Below are positions 37,601 to 51,889 of a stretch of DNA of 64,000 nt, piece after piece; the stretch's first letter is position 1, and every line of letters starts with the position of its first letter. Both the position numbers and the translations under genes were made by a program. This DNA is from Burhinus oedicnemus (Eukaryota > Chordata > Aves > Charadriiformes > Burhinidae), in the NCBI GenBank assembly GCA_008921705.1, contig VFFE01007017.1, forward strand, positions 131,444 through 195,443. The letters are read 5' to 3'. Under the pieces are notes generated by a model. The model did no database searches, was not told where the DNA came from, and saw only the letters and a program-made list of their open reading frames with translations.

Positions 37601-39118
37601 TCCTGTAATAATGATGATGGTGATTCTACTATATGAATTGAACATTCATTCTAAGTTAATTCACATCCTTTTAACTAATAAGTTATTTAAGGGAACAAAA
37701 AAAAGAAGCCCTTTTTAGCTCATAATTTGAATAGACTGGTCAGAAGAATACTGAAATAGCAACCCTCTCTCTGTGCTGAGGAGATTCAAATGCTGATCTG
37801 TATCTAAATTTTGTAGAGAAGGCATACTTGTATTTATTTGTTCATAATTAATTGCATCTTTGCTAAATAGTAGACCTTCCTCCCGTTGGAGATTTTATGT
37901 GTGTTCATTAGCAATATGTTCCTAGTTGAGATGATGATAAAGGGCTTTATTTTGGTGTGAAATTATTTAAAGAGAACTTCACTTTGATTTTTGTTATTCT
38001 GAGGCATGGCAGGGAGATGAATGATTTACTGCTTGCCTTACAAACATTTCCATTTTGAGCAAGAAATCATGGGGTACAAATATTTTTCATCACAAAAAAA
38101 ATTTTAAAAGGGGAAATAATTATTTATTGTATATAGGACATAAAAATTTAGAATAACAAGATGAAAATGTTTAGTTTAAATATCGAAGGAAGACTTTGGT
38201 GGTGGCAGGCGTGACTTTGCAGTAGTCTTTCAGCAAGGAGGAAAACCTGTGGTTAAAGCTGTTTAAAGATAGCCTAGGGGGTAAATAAGCATATAAACTG
38301 CCTCAGCTGACCAGAAGATGGATACAATAAGTTAATCAGTCTTTTGTGCTTGCAGCTTTGGTCATTCTGGAGGTCTGGACCCATCAGCAAGTTGAGGACT
38401 TTAGAAGTTGTGTTCCACTGATGTCAACTTCTGCATGTTTGCAAATTCACCTGAAAAATTCAAAGTCTTTGAGTTAATAAGGTGGGGTTTCTCATCATTT
38501 TATTCAATACCTTTGCCTTGGAGTCAGAATAGGTATGTCAAAGACAAATTTTGGCATAGTTAGGTATAAACACTGTACAGAATGCCTCGGTGTTTGAGTT
38601 GTGAGTGCTGCTTAGAAGTAACAACTGAATTCTTACTATGATTTCCCTTCTGATTAAAAGGATTCATTTATGAAAATATTTCTTGCATTGCCATACTTTT
38701 CAAGATTAAACTAGTCAAAACCTCAGCTCTGAACACTGTAAAAACTTGGAGGAATTCCAAATTGTGTGAACTGAGAGGTTGAAAGGGAAATTCAGATTAA
38801 TATAATTTGGTATGAGCCTGGACAATACATTCTGATGGCTTTGTACATTCAAGTTTTTTCAGCTGAGTTCTAGCATATAATAGCCTTTACAGATTAGCTT
38901 GTGCAGAACTGCAAACATATAGGAATTCTGAATAACTTGTCATAATTTACTCTTTAGGTTGCGCTTTTGTTTTTGACATGCAGTCTAATCTGCAAAGCCC
39001 TCAGAGTCAATACTTATCTTTTATTTGAATCATCGCAGGTATCTGCTTCCTTGTAAATTACTCACTTGATAATGAACATATTATTTGAGATGTAACTCAA
39101 ATGAGTTTGGAGAATGTT
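34661..39118. other. Intergenic, nothing recognised
   Basis: AT-rich sequence without recognisable coding exon or repeat. Parts of 36.4-38.1 kb have the same repeat-poor, TAAT-rich texture as the candidate elements. Confidence 0.45.
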
Positions 39119-39235
39119 TCCTTTTGGATGCTGTAACCGTTCTGGAGGAGCAGAGCTGCGGAGGGCAGGCTGGCTGCCGACAGGTCTGTGGTGGAGGGCC
39201 CGGCGGGCTGCGAGAGCTGTCCAGCCGTGTGTTCT
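39119..39235. other. Small GC-rich patch in AT-rich surroundings
   Basis: About 115 bases that are clearly richer in G and C than either flank, with CpGs (GGGCCCGGCGGGCTGCGAG). Too short for a typical CpG island. It could be a repeat fragment or a small regulatory site. Confidence 0.4.
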
Positions 39236-42200
39236 GCATGAACTTTGCAATGGTGATTCTTACATTTATTTTTTTTTCTTAAGATGAGAGCTTTCCTGTT
39301 TTCCTCTTCAGAACTACAAGCAAATCCTTACTGCAGTCAAAGCTGCTCTGGAATAACAGGACTGGAATCCACCTCAGATCAGGCTTGGATAACCTTTTAA
39401 TAAAATAACTACTGACTACTTCAGTTAAAATATACTGAAACACTAGCACCTTACTATGTTATGACACTGCAGATGACATTCTCAGTTCAGGGTATAACTA
39501 ACTTGAAATAACCTCTACGATATGGCCCTCTCCTCATCCATAGCCCTGAGAAAAAAGTCACTTGAAATTTCTCCTAGGTAGTAAGCAAACAAATATTGTT
39601 TTCTTCAGGGTTTGGGAATACACTGCTAATCACCAGTGGGTAATTTGGAGACAGAGGTCTTTGAAAAAGAAATATTTTTTTCCATCTTATAATAATTTTT
39701 GTTCAGTTTCTTAACTTGTTCGGTTTTGTTCTGTTTCTTAAAACTGAGCTGTCCTCAGACTCTGTTATTCAGTTCTTTCTGTATAGCATGTAACATAGGG
39801 GACTATTTCTGGTAAGGTACTAACTCAAGTAGTTTCTGAATACTTCTGATAATCTCAGTGGCTTGTGTATGCTTGGACATGGGTCTGGAAGACATGACGT
39901 ATTGCACCAAAGGTTCAGCAGAATTAATAATCTTGACCTGAAATCTGGCAGACTTTTATGAATCTGTTGGTGAATGGTGGAGCCTAAATTCTGCTGGGTG
40001 AAATACAGAGATCTGGCAGCACGCTTCGCAGTTTTGAACTTCTTGGTAGGCCTAACTGTTCTGATTTTAAGCCATATCGCCTCCCTCAGAAGTGTTTATG
40101 TGCTTTCATCGTCTTCACTGATGACAATATCCAAGCAGAGTTATGTACCGTGATAAAAATATTGAAGGATGATGGGTGTTCTAACCCAAAACATATATGA
40201 AGTAAAATATGGGGCAGTATATCCTGTCTAGCACTTGCGTGTTGCAGTGAAGATAACTGGATGTTAGGAAATGAATCAATAATCAGGATGATAATGTTAA
40301 AAAAAAATGTTCATGGACCATAATTAGCTATCTTCTGGCTTTATTTTTTTTGACAACAAATATAATGTTCTGCTGAAGTTGCAGTTTAATTAAGCTCATC
40401 TTAACAGTATCCAAAATGCTATTTTTTGCAGGAATCAGTCATGCCCTGTCATCTGTCTACAGTGACGTTACCGTCAGTCTTGTTTGCTGTAATCTTCCTG
40501 TGTTGACTGTGAAAATTGCATCCAGCTTTACTGTGAAATTCATGAAGAACTCTGCTTTTGAGCAACTGTCAGAAGAGCTTTTTATCCTTCCAACCTGAAC
40601 ATTCATCTATTTTCATTTAGCTCTGCCAGGAACCACTTGGAAAAAAGGGATTTTCTCTTCCCTCTCCTCTTACTTTCCTCCTTCCACTGCCTTTCCCAAC
40701 GCTCTCCTTTACTTCCACCTCCCTTTCATAACCTCATCTAGATACCTATTAGCTCTCTAGCTCTCTCTTTCAATAACACTGCTCTGGCTTCCACGAAAGT
40801 GCTTTTTAATGTAGGAGATGTACTTCAGCCATAACACCAGGGTCACTTTCTGAGTAACATTTTATGGGATTGATTAAACTTTAACACCATAACTGTTGAC
40901 TTTATAGGCCAAGGAAGAGACACTGAGTGCTAAGCTCCGGATAATTTTTAAAAATCAGATAGATAGAGCTTAATGTGTTTGATAAAGCAATGCTCTAATT
41001 TTTCCCAGTGTCTCCTATTGTAAAAGACATTTCACGTGAAATAAAGTCTTTAACACTAATGAAGTACAGTTATAGTAAATAACCATATAAAAAAAAAAAA
41101 GTGTTTAACTCTATGGGAAGAATATGAGAAAAGATTTAATTTGCTCTCTCCTTGGCTCCAAATGTGAACACCTTATATTTTCTGTTATTGCTAGAAAGTA
41201 AATGAATGGGTGCTGTTGGTTGAGAGTTGACGTTGCAGAAACATGCCGTTCCTTCTCACTGCAGATTCTCTCCTTGCGGTGACTTTGGTAGGATAGAAAA
41301 AATGGTGGTTTGCTAAATTCTCAGGAGATCCTCAGCTCTCCTTAAATTGCTTCTTTCAGTGCACACGGGTGTTGCTGCTGAGAAATTGCTGGATGGTGGT
41401 GCATCTCACCATGTACCAAGAAGAAAGATGAGTATGAAGGAGTGCTTGATGGATGAGTGTGACTGCAGATTTGAGGACAGTTCACAGGTTGCTTGCAGTC
41501 TCACATGACTTTAAGCAGATCATCTGTAATCTCCTCACCACCTCACCTGTCAAGTGTCTAACAGAGTACTTATTTGCCTGGGTTTCCCTATTCTTTTTTG
41601 CCTATGGGTAACTCCTCTGGCTGGAGCTGACACACTGTTCCTAATTGCACTGGTACATTTGCCCAGCAAAAGGGAAGTACAGTTGTTCTTTTTTGTGGAG
41701 TCTGGTGAGTTAAATCCAATGCATGATTGACATTGGATGGGAGGACACAGAGGTTCAGTTTCATCCTGGCTGAGCAACTCAGTTGCCGGTTCCCTGGAGA
41801 CCCTGGGGACATATCCAGGCTGCTAGGATGAGGCAGCTTATGAGACTGGTGCTGCCCTGCATATTTTTACTGTCAGACCGAGTTAGCGCAGGGATGTTGG
41901 ATAACTGTGCAGATCTGTATTATGATCATGAGCTTCCATTGGGCTTTCTGGGCCTCAGATAATAAATTATAGTTAAAAGCTCTTCACTAATCCCTTGAAG
42001 TATTCAGCCTTTCTCATGGTGAAACCCAGGCATCTTCAAGGTGAGAGAGACCTTCCCAGTTGGAAAAGACAGCTTGGTGTGGCCAGTGAGTGCAGTTATG
42101 GCCTGGCATCAGCAGATTTCCTGATGAAGTCACAGTAAGATTGCTATTTTAGAAAATCAATAACATGGTTAATTGTCTTGTCCTAACATTTCTTGGGAAG

Positions 42201-45200
42201 GGTAATTGTATAGTTTAAAAAAGAGCCAAATTTTAAAAGCCTTGTGGCTTACCATTTGAGTTGAAACATTTTTAAATTGAGAGCCAAATCATGCTTGTAT
42301 TGCTAACTTCCAGAAAAGGGTTCACCTACTTGAACACCTCAGCCGATTTCCCCTCTTGGGACTCAAAAGAGTCACGTGGAGGAGTTCCGTCTCTCCTCTG
42401 AATGCACAAGAGACCTGGCCTCCTAGGAAGGCAAGTACCCTGAGAGCTGCTGAGAAAAGCTGGAGAGCTCAAGGTGGGTTATTGCCAAGGAAGGCCAACC
42501 TCTCCATGAGCCCTTCACATGACACTCTTCTGCCTGGGCCATTGCCAGTAGCACTGATCAACATCTATCTTAATGCCCTTCTCCAGAGATGGATGGTAGT
42601 GGGAAGGGGTAGGGTTAGCATTGAGTTAAGCGTAGCACTCTAAAGCTGGTCCAAACTGCTACTTCATCAAAGGCACAATTACACTTTCAGGAGGACTGGA
42701 TATTAGAAGTGATGTGGAAGAGGCAGCCTCTGGCTCAGGAGATCCCCAAGACATTCATTGCTGGAAACTGTAAATAACATCCAGGAGAACAAATGCCCCA
42801 TCTTGATCTTATGCAGTTTCCTGAAGAGTCTGCTACTTGTATCTGTCAGAGATAGGTGCAGTACTGAATGGAACTCGAGTCTGTTCTTAGTGCTTGTGAA
42901 ACCCAATTCTTACCTTATAACTAAAATAGTTTGATGTAAGCTTCCAGAGAGCTCCATAGCACACAAAATAAAGGTTGCTTTATTTTCATTCCCAGAGTTA
43001 AGCATATGAAATTTAGCAGACTTTTTGGTTTGTTCAAGTTTCTGGGATGTTTTATCCTGGCCTCTCTGACTGAAAAAAACAAAAGAGGAACAGTTTGCAT
43101 TTTTTTCTTTTTTTTTGTTCGTTTTTTTAAAAGCTGGTCATCCACGGTCTGTGGACTCTTTCTGTTCATGAAGAGCTGCATATTCATAAGCCAAACCCTG
43201 CATTTTTTAAGATTAAAGAATGCAGTCCAAGACCAGATGAAAGTAAAATCTCTATGAAAAAATCTCTATGAAGTGTGAACTTTCTGTGGATTACTGTGCT
43301 TTCTCAGCTGCAGCAAGACCCAAAGGTTGCTATTTCTGCACATAGGCTGAATCCAGGAAAGTTTAGATTACCTGTGGAAACCAGGAAGGATCTCGATCAG
43401 TGTTCACTAGATGGAATTTCACAAGCTGAGTGTAAGGATGCAGACAGTGGAGCCTTGAGTGCTGGAAATTCACTGTATCAGGTGCCTGCTTTCTCTGCTA
43501 CTTTTTTATATTTGTTGTTCTTCACATGATTTTTTTTTTTTCTAATTTTGTGCTTTGCCTTCACAACTTTCTCTCTGCTTTCATTCTCTGGCTGCTTCTC
43601 ATAAGGGTTGCTTTTGCCTCCTTAAACTTCATCTTTCTCACTCAGCAAAGGAGTCTAGTAAACATCGGATGTCTTTTCCTTTCCACAGTGATGAGTTGAT
43701 CTGTATTTTCTCCTTAAGTCAAATTTATTTCTCAGATAATTTCTTTCTAGCTGCTACCTTCTCTCTCTGAATCCGTACAGGATTTGTTACTTGCAATTCT
43801 CCTTTAGTATTTTCTTTGCTCTTGAGTCTCGTGTCCTTCAGCGTGCCACTTAAGCTGATCGCTGAAGTCTCAAGAGGGCCTGGCAGGCACTGTTGCTGTT
43901 TTCTGATCTTGCCAACAGTAATATTTCTTCCAGGCAAGGCCCCTCATAATTCAAGTGAGGTCAGTCAGGACCCAAGAGCTGAACCTGTCCTTTCCAATGA
44001 ATCAGCAGTGGGACTGAAAGAATTTATGCAAACCATCAAAATGATTTTTTTGTTCCTGTGTTGGGGATAGGTCTTAGAGCGTTGCAAGTTTTTTCTTTTC
44101 CATAGCAAACAATAAAAAGTTTAGGATCCATTAGAGATCAGCTCAGGCCTCCTTCATCCTAGATGTGGTCCTAGAGTCAGTCCTCCTACTGCATAGGAAA
44201 CCGAGGAATGAACCTAAACTCAAACATTTTAGGTAACAATTTATCACAAGCACACTTTTTCCTCATTAGAGTCACTCACTACCACTCAGCTCCTCAGAGT
44301 CCTGCCTCTCACTTAAGGGAATGTAGTTTTTCTTTTAGGCCATAATTAATTGCTTTCTCAGATAAAGGCACTAGACTGGGAATTTGTCTCTTACTGTGAG
44401 TTTGGCATTTTTTAGAGACTCTCAGAAGAGAGAAGGAGGTATTTTTCTTAGAGCAAGATGTACTTGCAGAATTAGGTAGTGTCATAAAAGTCCATCTACC
44501 TGCTATGGTTGTTTTACTGAAATTAGAGCTGTTCCAGACTCAGCAGCATATATTTTGATATCACAACTTTCTGAAGGATTTGAGATCTGACTCCTGGTCC
44601 AAGCCCGAATTTCTGTTTTGGGCACCCATGTCGTAATGTAAGATTGAGAGAGAAACACAAAACACAGAGGACTTGAACCCTCAGGGAAAGCTTGTCTCCA
44701 CGGAAGTGCTACGGAAACAAGAACCTGAGTGGGTAAAAGTATGACTCTAAAACTGGTCAGTAAAATCAGTCTGTGGACACCCTGAAGTAAACCTAATAGA
44801 TAAAGACAAAACTTGCTCTGTGTGTGCTCCAGGCTGCCTGGAGCCAAGTCTGCTCTAGTGGGGAAGCTCTTCCTTCAGTGCCGTGCTTCACATCGTGTCT
44901 CACTGGTGATGTGCCTTTGTAAACAGTCTATTCTTAAAGGTTAAGATAAGATTCCTTCTAATTCTCATTCCAAAAGACTGCACGTGCAGATTGCTACCAC
45001 TGTTGAACTAACATGCTTTAGCAATTAAGTCAGCTCAATTTTCCTGAAATTTTGAATGTAGACATATTTAGATTCAGCTCTTGGAGATTTTGAAACCTTT
45101 TCCGTACATATCCTACTCTAAACACTGTTTCTTTCACCCTAAAATAAATCAGAAGCATTAGTAGTAGCCCAGAAGTGCGACTTGGACCCCAAAATTTCTT

Positions 45201-45694
45201 TGGGCCATGCAGTCTGTACTGTCCAGGTCGGATTCCAAAAGGTGCAAAATGTGATCTGTTCTTTGTTTCAGTCACTTCTTTACCGAGGAAAAATGTTTTT
45301 CATCCATGAAAGTTTCCAAATAGTCTTAAATCTGGGGTGTGTTATCTTTGCTCACATGAATGGCACCTCGGTTCCTAAGGAATCTGTGACTTGTTGGTGC
45401 TCGCCAGAGCAAGGTGCTACCTGAACAGCCCCATGGTCGCAAGCTACACGACACATAAGCAACACAGAGCGCTTTAAAATCACACAGTAGTTTTTGCACA
45501 CTTCTCTCCCTTGAGCAGGCTGCCAAAGCAGACATTAATCAGCTTTGCTCTAGGAGTTAGAATAGAAACTTGCTTGTAAATTACGACCATTACATTTCCG
45601 GCTTAAATTTCCCTACTCCTTTAAGATAATGTTTTAAAAGACTAACCCTACCACTCTGGCAAGAGCCATGTCTCGCCATTATATCCATTTGGCA
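39236..45694. other. Intergenic, nothing recognised
   Basis: No gene, RNA or repeat family identified. The frames present are short and without known motifs. Confidence 0.5.
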
Positions 45695-45723
45695 CTCTCT
45701 CTCTCTCTTTTTTTTTTTTTTTT
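45695..45723. repeat. (CT)n followed by poly-T
   Basis: A simple repeat of CT dinucleotides running directly into a run of about 16 T. Confidence 0.9.
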
Positions 45724-46019
45724 GAAGTTGAAGAATTACATTATCTCTGTGAAATAACTTTCCTTCTTTAGTTGTTCAATTTGATTCAAGGATTTTTGAT
45801 TAAGCGTTCAGGGGTTATGAATAAATAAGAACCAGCAGCCCAGTAATTGGTATATCATTACTCCCTAGTAGCACATTTAATCCTCAGCTTCGCTGCACCA
45901 CATAACCTTTTCCTTCAGTCCTCCTCCTCCTCAATATTGCTTACAAAAAAAAGAGGGGGGAAAAAAAAGCAAAGTCACTGCAAGCTTCGCAAGTTACCAC
46001 TAAAATGAATACTTTTTAA

Positions 46020-46640
46020 TTTCTTTGGATGAGATGGGGCCCTGTGCTCTGGGACAATGCTGATGGATGACATTTTAATGCAGCTGAAATGTTATTTTTA
46101 CTGAACCAGGGAAAACTATAAATTTTGCTTCATTGCCACTGATGGCTCTATGCATAAAACTATGGTGGCGCCCATTGCCCATGAATAATCACCTCAGCAT
46201 GGCAGATGTTACTTCACGGGGAAAGCAATTCTTATGCCGAAGAATTGTGGAAAGATTAATTGTCTACAGCTGTTTCATGGCCCACAGCAATCTTGATACA
46301 TTTATGATAAGTTTAAGAGCTCACTAGAGGCAGCTCCTATTCCCTGTTGTGAGAGGAGGAGGGGGGGGAGCTGAATGGCTTTATTTTGACACCTGGATTC
46401 ATAGAAGCTGTCAGCTCCATTACAGCCTTCATAGAAAGCCGGCTGTTGGCAGGTTTGGGATGATTGTGAGTGGGCTAAGATGCAGGAATTATCTAGACAT
46501 AGATAAAGAAAAGGAGACTGAGAAGAATTATTCAAATTTGTGCAAATGAATTGCTTCCATTTTTCCTCCCTCTGCCAAGTGGAAATTGAACGTAACCCGC
46601 TCTGACCTTTCTCTATTAAGTGCTGCAAATTGCAGTAAAT
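46020..46640. promoter_or_regulatory. Candidate conserved non-coding element
   Basis: A repeat-free stretch with balanced composition between simple-repeat-rich flanks, containing many short motifs of the kind seen in vertebrate enhancers (GATAAGTTTAAG, GATTAATTGTC, CTGTTTCATGG). This is an inference from texture only. Confidence 0.3.
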
Positions 46641-47559
46641 GCATAGTTCTGAGTGCCCTAATGAGACAAAGCTCTAGCAATGCCTCATTAATAAGGAAAG
46701 TTTGACCTTGCTGGTCAGCCCTTCATTCGATATTGAAAAGAAATAGGAAAAAAGAAGAGATGACCTGCTGTAAATTTTGAACAATACCTTTGATTTAGTT
46801 TGTATATACTCCCAAGCAGACACTTCACAACCTTTTTTTTTTCCTTCCATTTTTACTATACAAGTGAAGAAGAAGTATTTACTTACTAGGTTTCTCTGTA
46901 AATTCATGAGGACAGTGGTGATTTGTGGCACGAATGCACACAGCCGGTCTGATGAACCTTTTTAAAATGTGTTTTTAGTGTCCTTGTATTGATGAAAGAA
47001 TATCAATACTCTCCATCCTATACAGGTTTGTTTTCCTTTTTTCCTCAGCCCATATCCATTATCATTGTATCTGAGCACCGGCGTGTATTCGTGCATTGCT
47101 TGAAAAGAGTACTGCAAAGAAATCATATTCTGTCCTTAAACATACAGTCGCTGGAGCAGGGAGTGCCTCTGAGAACGTGATGGGAAACGTTTGCTCCCCA
47201 CCCTGACAAACAAGCTCTCTGATTCTGGTCATTATACTGTCTCAGCTGAGATATAATTTGAAGGACACAATACTTTATTCACTGATATATGCCAATAAGC
47301 CAGCCTGAACAGCTGTATTAGAAAATCCCAAACCTGTGAATGCATGCATATTAAGGAGAAAATGGATTGAACAAGGATAAAAATTAAGAGAGAAACTTGG
47401 AAGTCAATAAATAGATTTATACAGGTTGGTTATAAACTGTGGTGTTCTGTGGTCAGTCTTGCTCTTAGAAATCATAATGGGTCAAATATTGCAAATGTTG
47501 CAATGGTATATTCCCCTTTTGAATGACTTGTTCATGATGCACCTCTTTTTTTGATACTT

Positions 47560-47770
47560 ACAGGGTCTAGCTTGATTTTTATGTTCTTTGGTTTTTATGT
47601 TCTTTATTCGTATTTGTATATATACTTGTGTTATTTATTATATATTGGTATTCTTTTAGTTATATAAACAATATTTTAATATTTATTTTAGTTATATAAA
47701 CAATAGTTTATATAATAATATATTTATCCATATTTATGTTCTATACTTGCTTCTTATGTTCTTTATTTGA
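47560..47770. repeat. AT-rich low-complexity tract with internal direct repeats
   Basis: It contains two copies of TTTAGTTATATAAACAATA (near 47656 and 47687) and three of TTTATGTTCTTT or close variants. It looks like a decayed tandem array. Confidence 0.65.
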
Positions 47771-50700
47771 GTTCATTATTTCAAATGTTTTAAGTCACAC
47801 ATACAAGAAATTTAAATAAAGTGAGGCTTAGATGTTTTCTCTGCTTGGTAAACCTTGCTTGTGTTAGCTGTGTTAGGTGGCTACGAACAGTAAATGAATA
47901 GGTATAAAGTTGAAGTCTGCTCAGAAATGGTTAATGATCCAAAATAATGTCACTCAATTTGCTGGATAACTTATAAATAATAAGTTGACCAGCTCTGGTA
48001 GATATTCGTTGTTCCACCAGAAATTGCATCCCCTGGGATTTGTGGGTGGTAGGGCACGTGCAGGATGATTCCTCTAGGGATTCTGTAACAAAAGGGAGAT
48101 GGATGGAGGTACTGTGGGTCCTGCACAGACCTCCTGCAGTGGTATCCTTAGATCAGTTTTTGGAAATTTAGCAAAGCACTGAAAACTGTGATCAGTTTTG
48201 TAAGTGGAGCAGGTGAAATATACTGCCACACAGAAAAGAATATGAATACATGCTTTGCAAGATCAAAATATCAAATATTGAAATGTTGGCCAAGGAATCC
48301 AGTTTTGTCCACACAGTCTTGAAAATGTTAACTTTAGAGTCTGAGGGATCTTAGGTCTTCGTTAACTTGTACTGTTTTCCAGAGAAGAGCACGCTTGCCA
48401 TGTTCCTGTTTGGGACGTGCTGCTGATGTCCAGGCAGCTCATGAAGCAGTGTTAATCTTGCAGGGGACAATGAGGATGTTAGGATGTGTTGTCCCGCTTG
48501 ATGGGCTAATTGTTACCATTGCCCACAGGCACAGATATTTTTCAGTTTCACATTCCAGTGCACTATGACTGTCATGGAGGCTAATGTTACAGGTTCCAAA
48601 TCAGAAACAGTGTTCAGAAGAGTTTCGAAAATTTTGGGACTCCAAAGGAAGTATTGGGTTACCCCAGACTGGCAGCATTGCGGAACGGGAGCCAGAAACA
48701 TTGTAGTCAAATCTGACGGGGAAAATTCCACTTTGTTTAAGAATCTGCTGATGACAAAAAATTCCCCCTGAAAGATTTCAGGAAATAAAATAGATGTGTT
48801 ATAGTGGTTTCATATATACAGTGCTGTAATCAAAAGCAGAGATGTGCCTCTTAATGTGCGTGTCCTCGAATGCTTTGCAGCAATGCTATTTATTCCATAG
48901 ATGTCTCTCATATACAGTTGGTGGACCCTATGTAAACGTCCGTAGCTGGAAGCTGAGTCTCAAAGCCCTGGTTCCCAAATGGTAGTCTGCAGTCCATGAG
49001 GTCATGATAAGTGGTCTGTGACAGGTCTGCAGACCTGTAACCCGGAATAACATTTATATAATCACAGACTTCTAAGCAGCAGTGCTGGCAGTGCAGAAAA
49101 TTTGGGGGGTGACAGTAATAATCAGTCTGAAACATCTGGGAGTCTTTGTAGTAAAGGGACATCAACTGCCTGGTGAAGTCCTGTAAAGGGATTTCTATAA
49201 AGGAATCTAGGTGTACACAGTAAGAGTCTGTGTAATGGAAGGTATGAGCATATGAAATAAGGGCATTTTTAATGGGTGGAATAGTTTTACATCATTTTTT
49301 GAGATGTTTTATATTTCTAACTTTGCCATCCTTTGAGATTTTACCATTAGACCTAGAGTAAAAGGTCAGTAGCAAAATGAACACAGATATATGAGAAAAG
49401 GATCCTAAACAACAAGTATTAAAAATATCAGATTAATAGTTTCCTTGCGTCAGCATATGTAATGTGAGTGCAAGTGCTATGTACATAGCAGCATTCAACC
49501 CCAGCTTACTAAGACTAATATTTTTTATCTCTTTTAGTAAGTTATATCTGGGAACAGATAGGATTTTCTCAATATAGTCATGGTTCAAAGGTTTTGAAGC
49601 AATTCACTAAAATTCTGCAAATATGCCTTCAAATCAATATTATTTGTAAGTGGGCTCTGACAAGCATAATTTTAAATATACATAAGTCAAGACAAGCAGG
49701 ATAGCTTCTCTGGGTGTGTGAGCCTCACACCTCTGATTGGATGAGTCTAAAGCTTTGGATCAAATTCCCACAGTGCGTATTTATACTTAAGACTTAAAAT
49801 GTTCATTTTATATCAATATTTTCCAACATGAACTTAAAATGTACTGTTTCTGCAAACATTCCTCCAGAAGGAGTAATTTGTTTGAACATGGTGAAAGCAT
49901 CTCAAAAAAGGTTGCCACACAGCTGGAATAATTTTTAACAAAAATTCTGATGTCTTTACCTACAGGTTGTATAACACTCGCTTTCCCCTCATAAACGGTG
50001 CTATGTTTTTTAACCTTGATTAATAATCTGTTGCCAAATTCTCCATTCTTCAGGATCAGGTTTTTAAGTGTAGCTCAAAAATTTCAAATAAGTAGTAAAA
50101 AATTAACTATGTAAAAAACCTTTTTGCAGTCTAAAGTGCCTTGTAAATAGTAGAGAGAAGTCTTCTGTATTACTTGGGTGGGAAAATACAATAGTATTTA
50201 TTCAGAGAAGCAGAAAAAATACAGAAGCAGCTAAAATGGTATTTTGTTGGAGCTGTCACTAAACTAAAATATGACATGTGATTTCAACTAGATTTTTTTT
50301 CTGCTATAATTAACTTTGTCTTTTGACAACTCCTTCTGAGGCATATATTAATTAAATATGGGATAATGAATAGAGACAACTAGATCACCAGGGTATAAAT
50401 CAATTGAGGGGTTCTGATGATACCATAAACCACAAGAATGGAGTATGTGCAGTTAATAATAACATCAAAAGACTGTGATTGATTTGGAACTTAGCGATCC
50501 TTCCACATTCATTATTATTTTATATAAAGCATAAAAACGAGTGGTGTTTTATGCAAAGACAAGACGATTTTTCTCCCCCGGGTGCTTTGATAATGGAGAA
50601 ATTGTCATTGTTCACAATTAAAGAAAAAGGTTGTGCTTATCATGTAGAGAGGGATGTTGGGAGATCCTTGTGTGGTCACAGGGAAGCCCTGGGAATAAGA

Positions 50701-51884
50701 ACAGTTTTACTGTAATTATTTATATACCTTCTATGGAGAATTTGGGGCCAAGTTTTCCTGTGGCTTAAGATGCTGCTGCTGCTTGCAATCCACTGAAATT
50801 TTACTGACTGATTATTTTTTAAAATTTTTGGGGTTTTGGTTTGGTTCTTTTTTACCCTTGGGTTGTGCCCATTTGCCAGATTCTGTTCCATGGAGTCTAA
50901 GACCTTTTCCCTGCAAGTGACCTCAGATTTTCATTTTTTTCCAGAAAAATAAAATCATACACTTAAGTATGTTTAAAGTATTTAAATGCTAATAACCTTT
51001 ATTTATCAGTGGTAACATTAAGGTCAAACTAATGTATTTTCCCTGCAGTTGTGCATCTTGCACAGTAAATCTGGACCAAAGTGTGCTCTCTGTATAGCTG
51101 TTTTAGAAAACTGCATGAGGATAAATATGTTTGTGTGTATACACACACACAGGCACGCACACACACACATATATATAAATGAACTTTTGTAAAATAACAT
51201 TTGATGAGCACAGTGTGCCTGCGGGTTATGCCACGCACATTCCTTACATACTCAGTGTTTTCCATTTTTAACTTATTGGGCGTGGGAAGATGTGGGGAGG
51301 GAACATGGGATGTTTTGTTTCCTAATTCAGAATGTTCAATGGGAGAAGTCTTCAGGCAGGAAGATGAGCTCATGCTCCTTTCAGCTATGCTGTGATGCTG
51401 TCAGAAATGCACATGGAAAGGTTTTTAGCAGATAAATAGGGCATTGGTCAAAGTTTCATTACTGTTTCTTAATAAACCTTTCAAACGTGGTCAGGTAGCT
51501 CTGGGCTATGCAACACTCTGTAAAATAAGGAAGTAGAAGACGGGTCTGTAATTGCCTACCAGTCACAATGGTGGAATGTGATTTTGGTTATTTGATCAGA
51601 TACAGCGTTTAAGAATGAAGAGTCAGGTTTGAATTTGTCAGTTAACCCAGCTATCATCACCAATTATAAATATTAACCTAGTCTCTGTCCCCTACTGCCC
51701 AGCTCCTTTCCCCAGGCTGGTCTGCAGAGCTTTCTGGCAGCTCCAGCGTTTATTCTTCGCTGGTAACTTTTGAAGTTATAGATACTGAAAAGAAAGACTC
51801 TGTAATCCTGAAGGGGATGTGAGCCTTGGAAATTGTTGGCTTTGCAGTTTGGCACTTGCTGCTCCTCTAAACATTGCTCATTTT
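47771..51884. other. Intergenic, nothing recognised except a CA microsatellite
   Basis: AT-rich sequence with no supported gene. The only clear feature is the dinucleotide repeat listed separately. Confidence 0.5.
51131..51177. repeat. (TG)n/(CA)n/(TA)n compound microsatellite
   Basis: A short TG run, interrupted CA repeats and a TA tail, in series. Confidence 0.92.
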
Positions 51885-51889
51885 GACAC
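51885..51889. repeat. Target-site duplication GACAC, left
   Basis: Immediately left of the LTR's TG; identical to 52532-52536. Confidence 0.88.

Noticed and set aside
47560..47770. Possible replication origin or scaffold attachment region
   Set aside because: AT-richness and decayed tandem repeats alone do not support this in a vertebrate.
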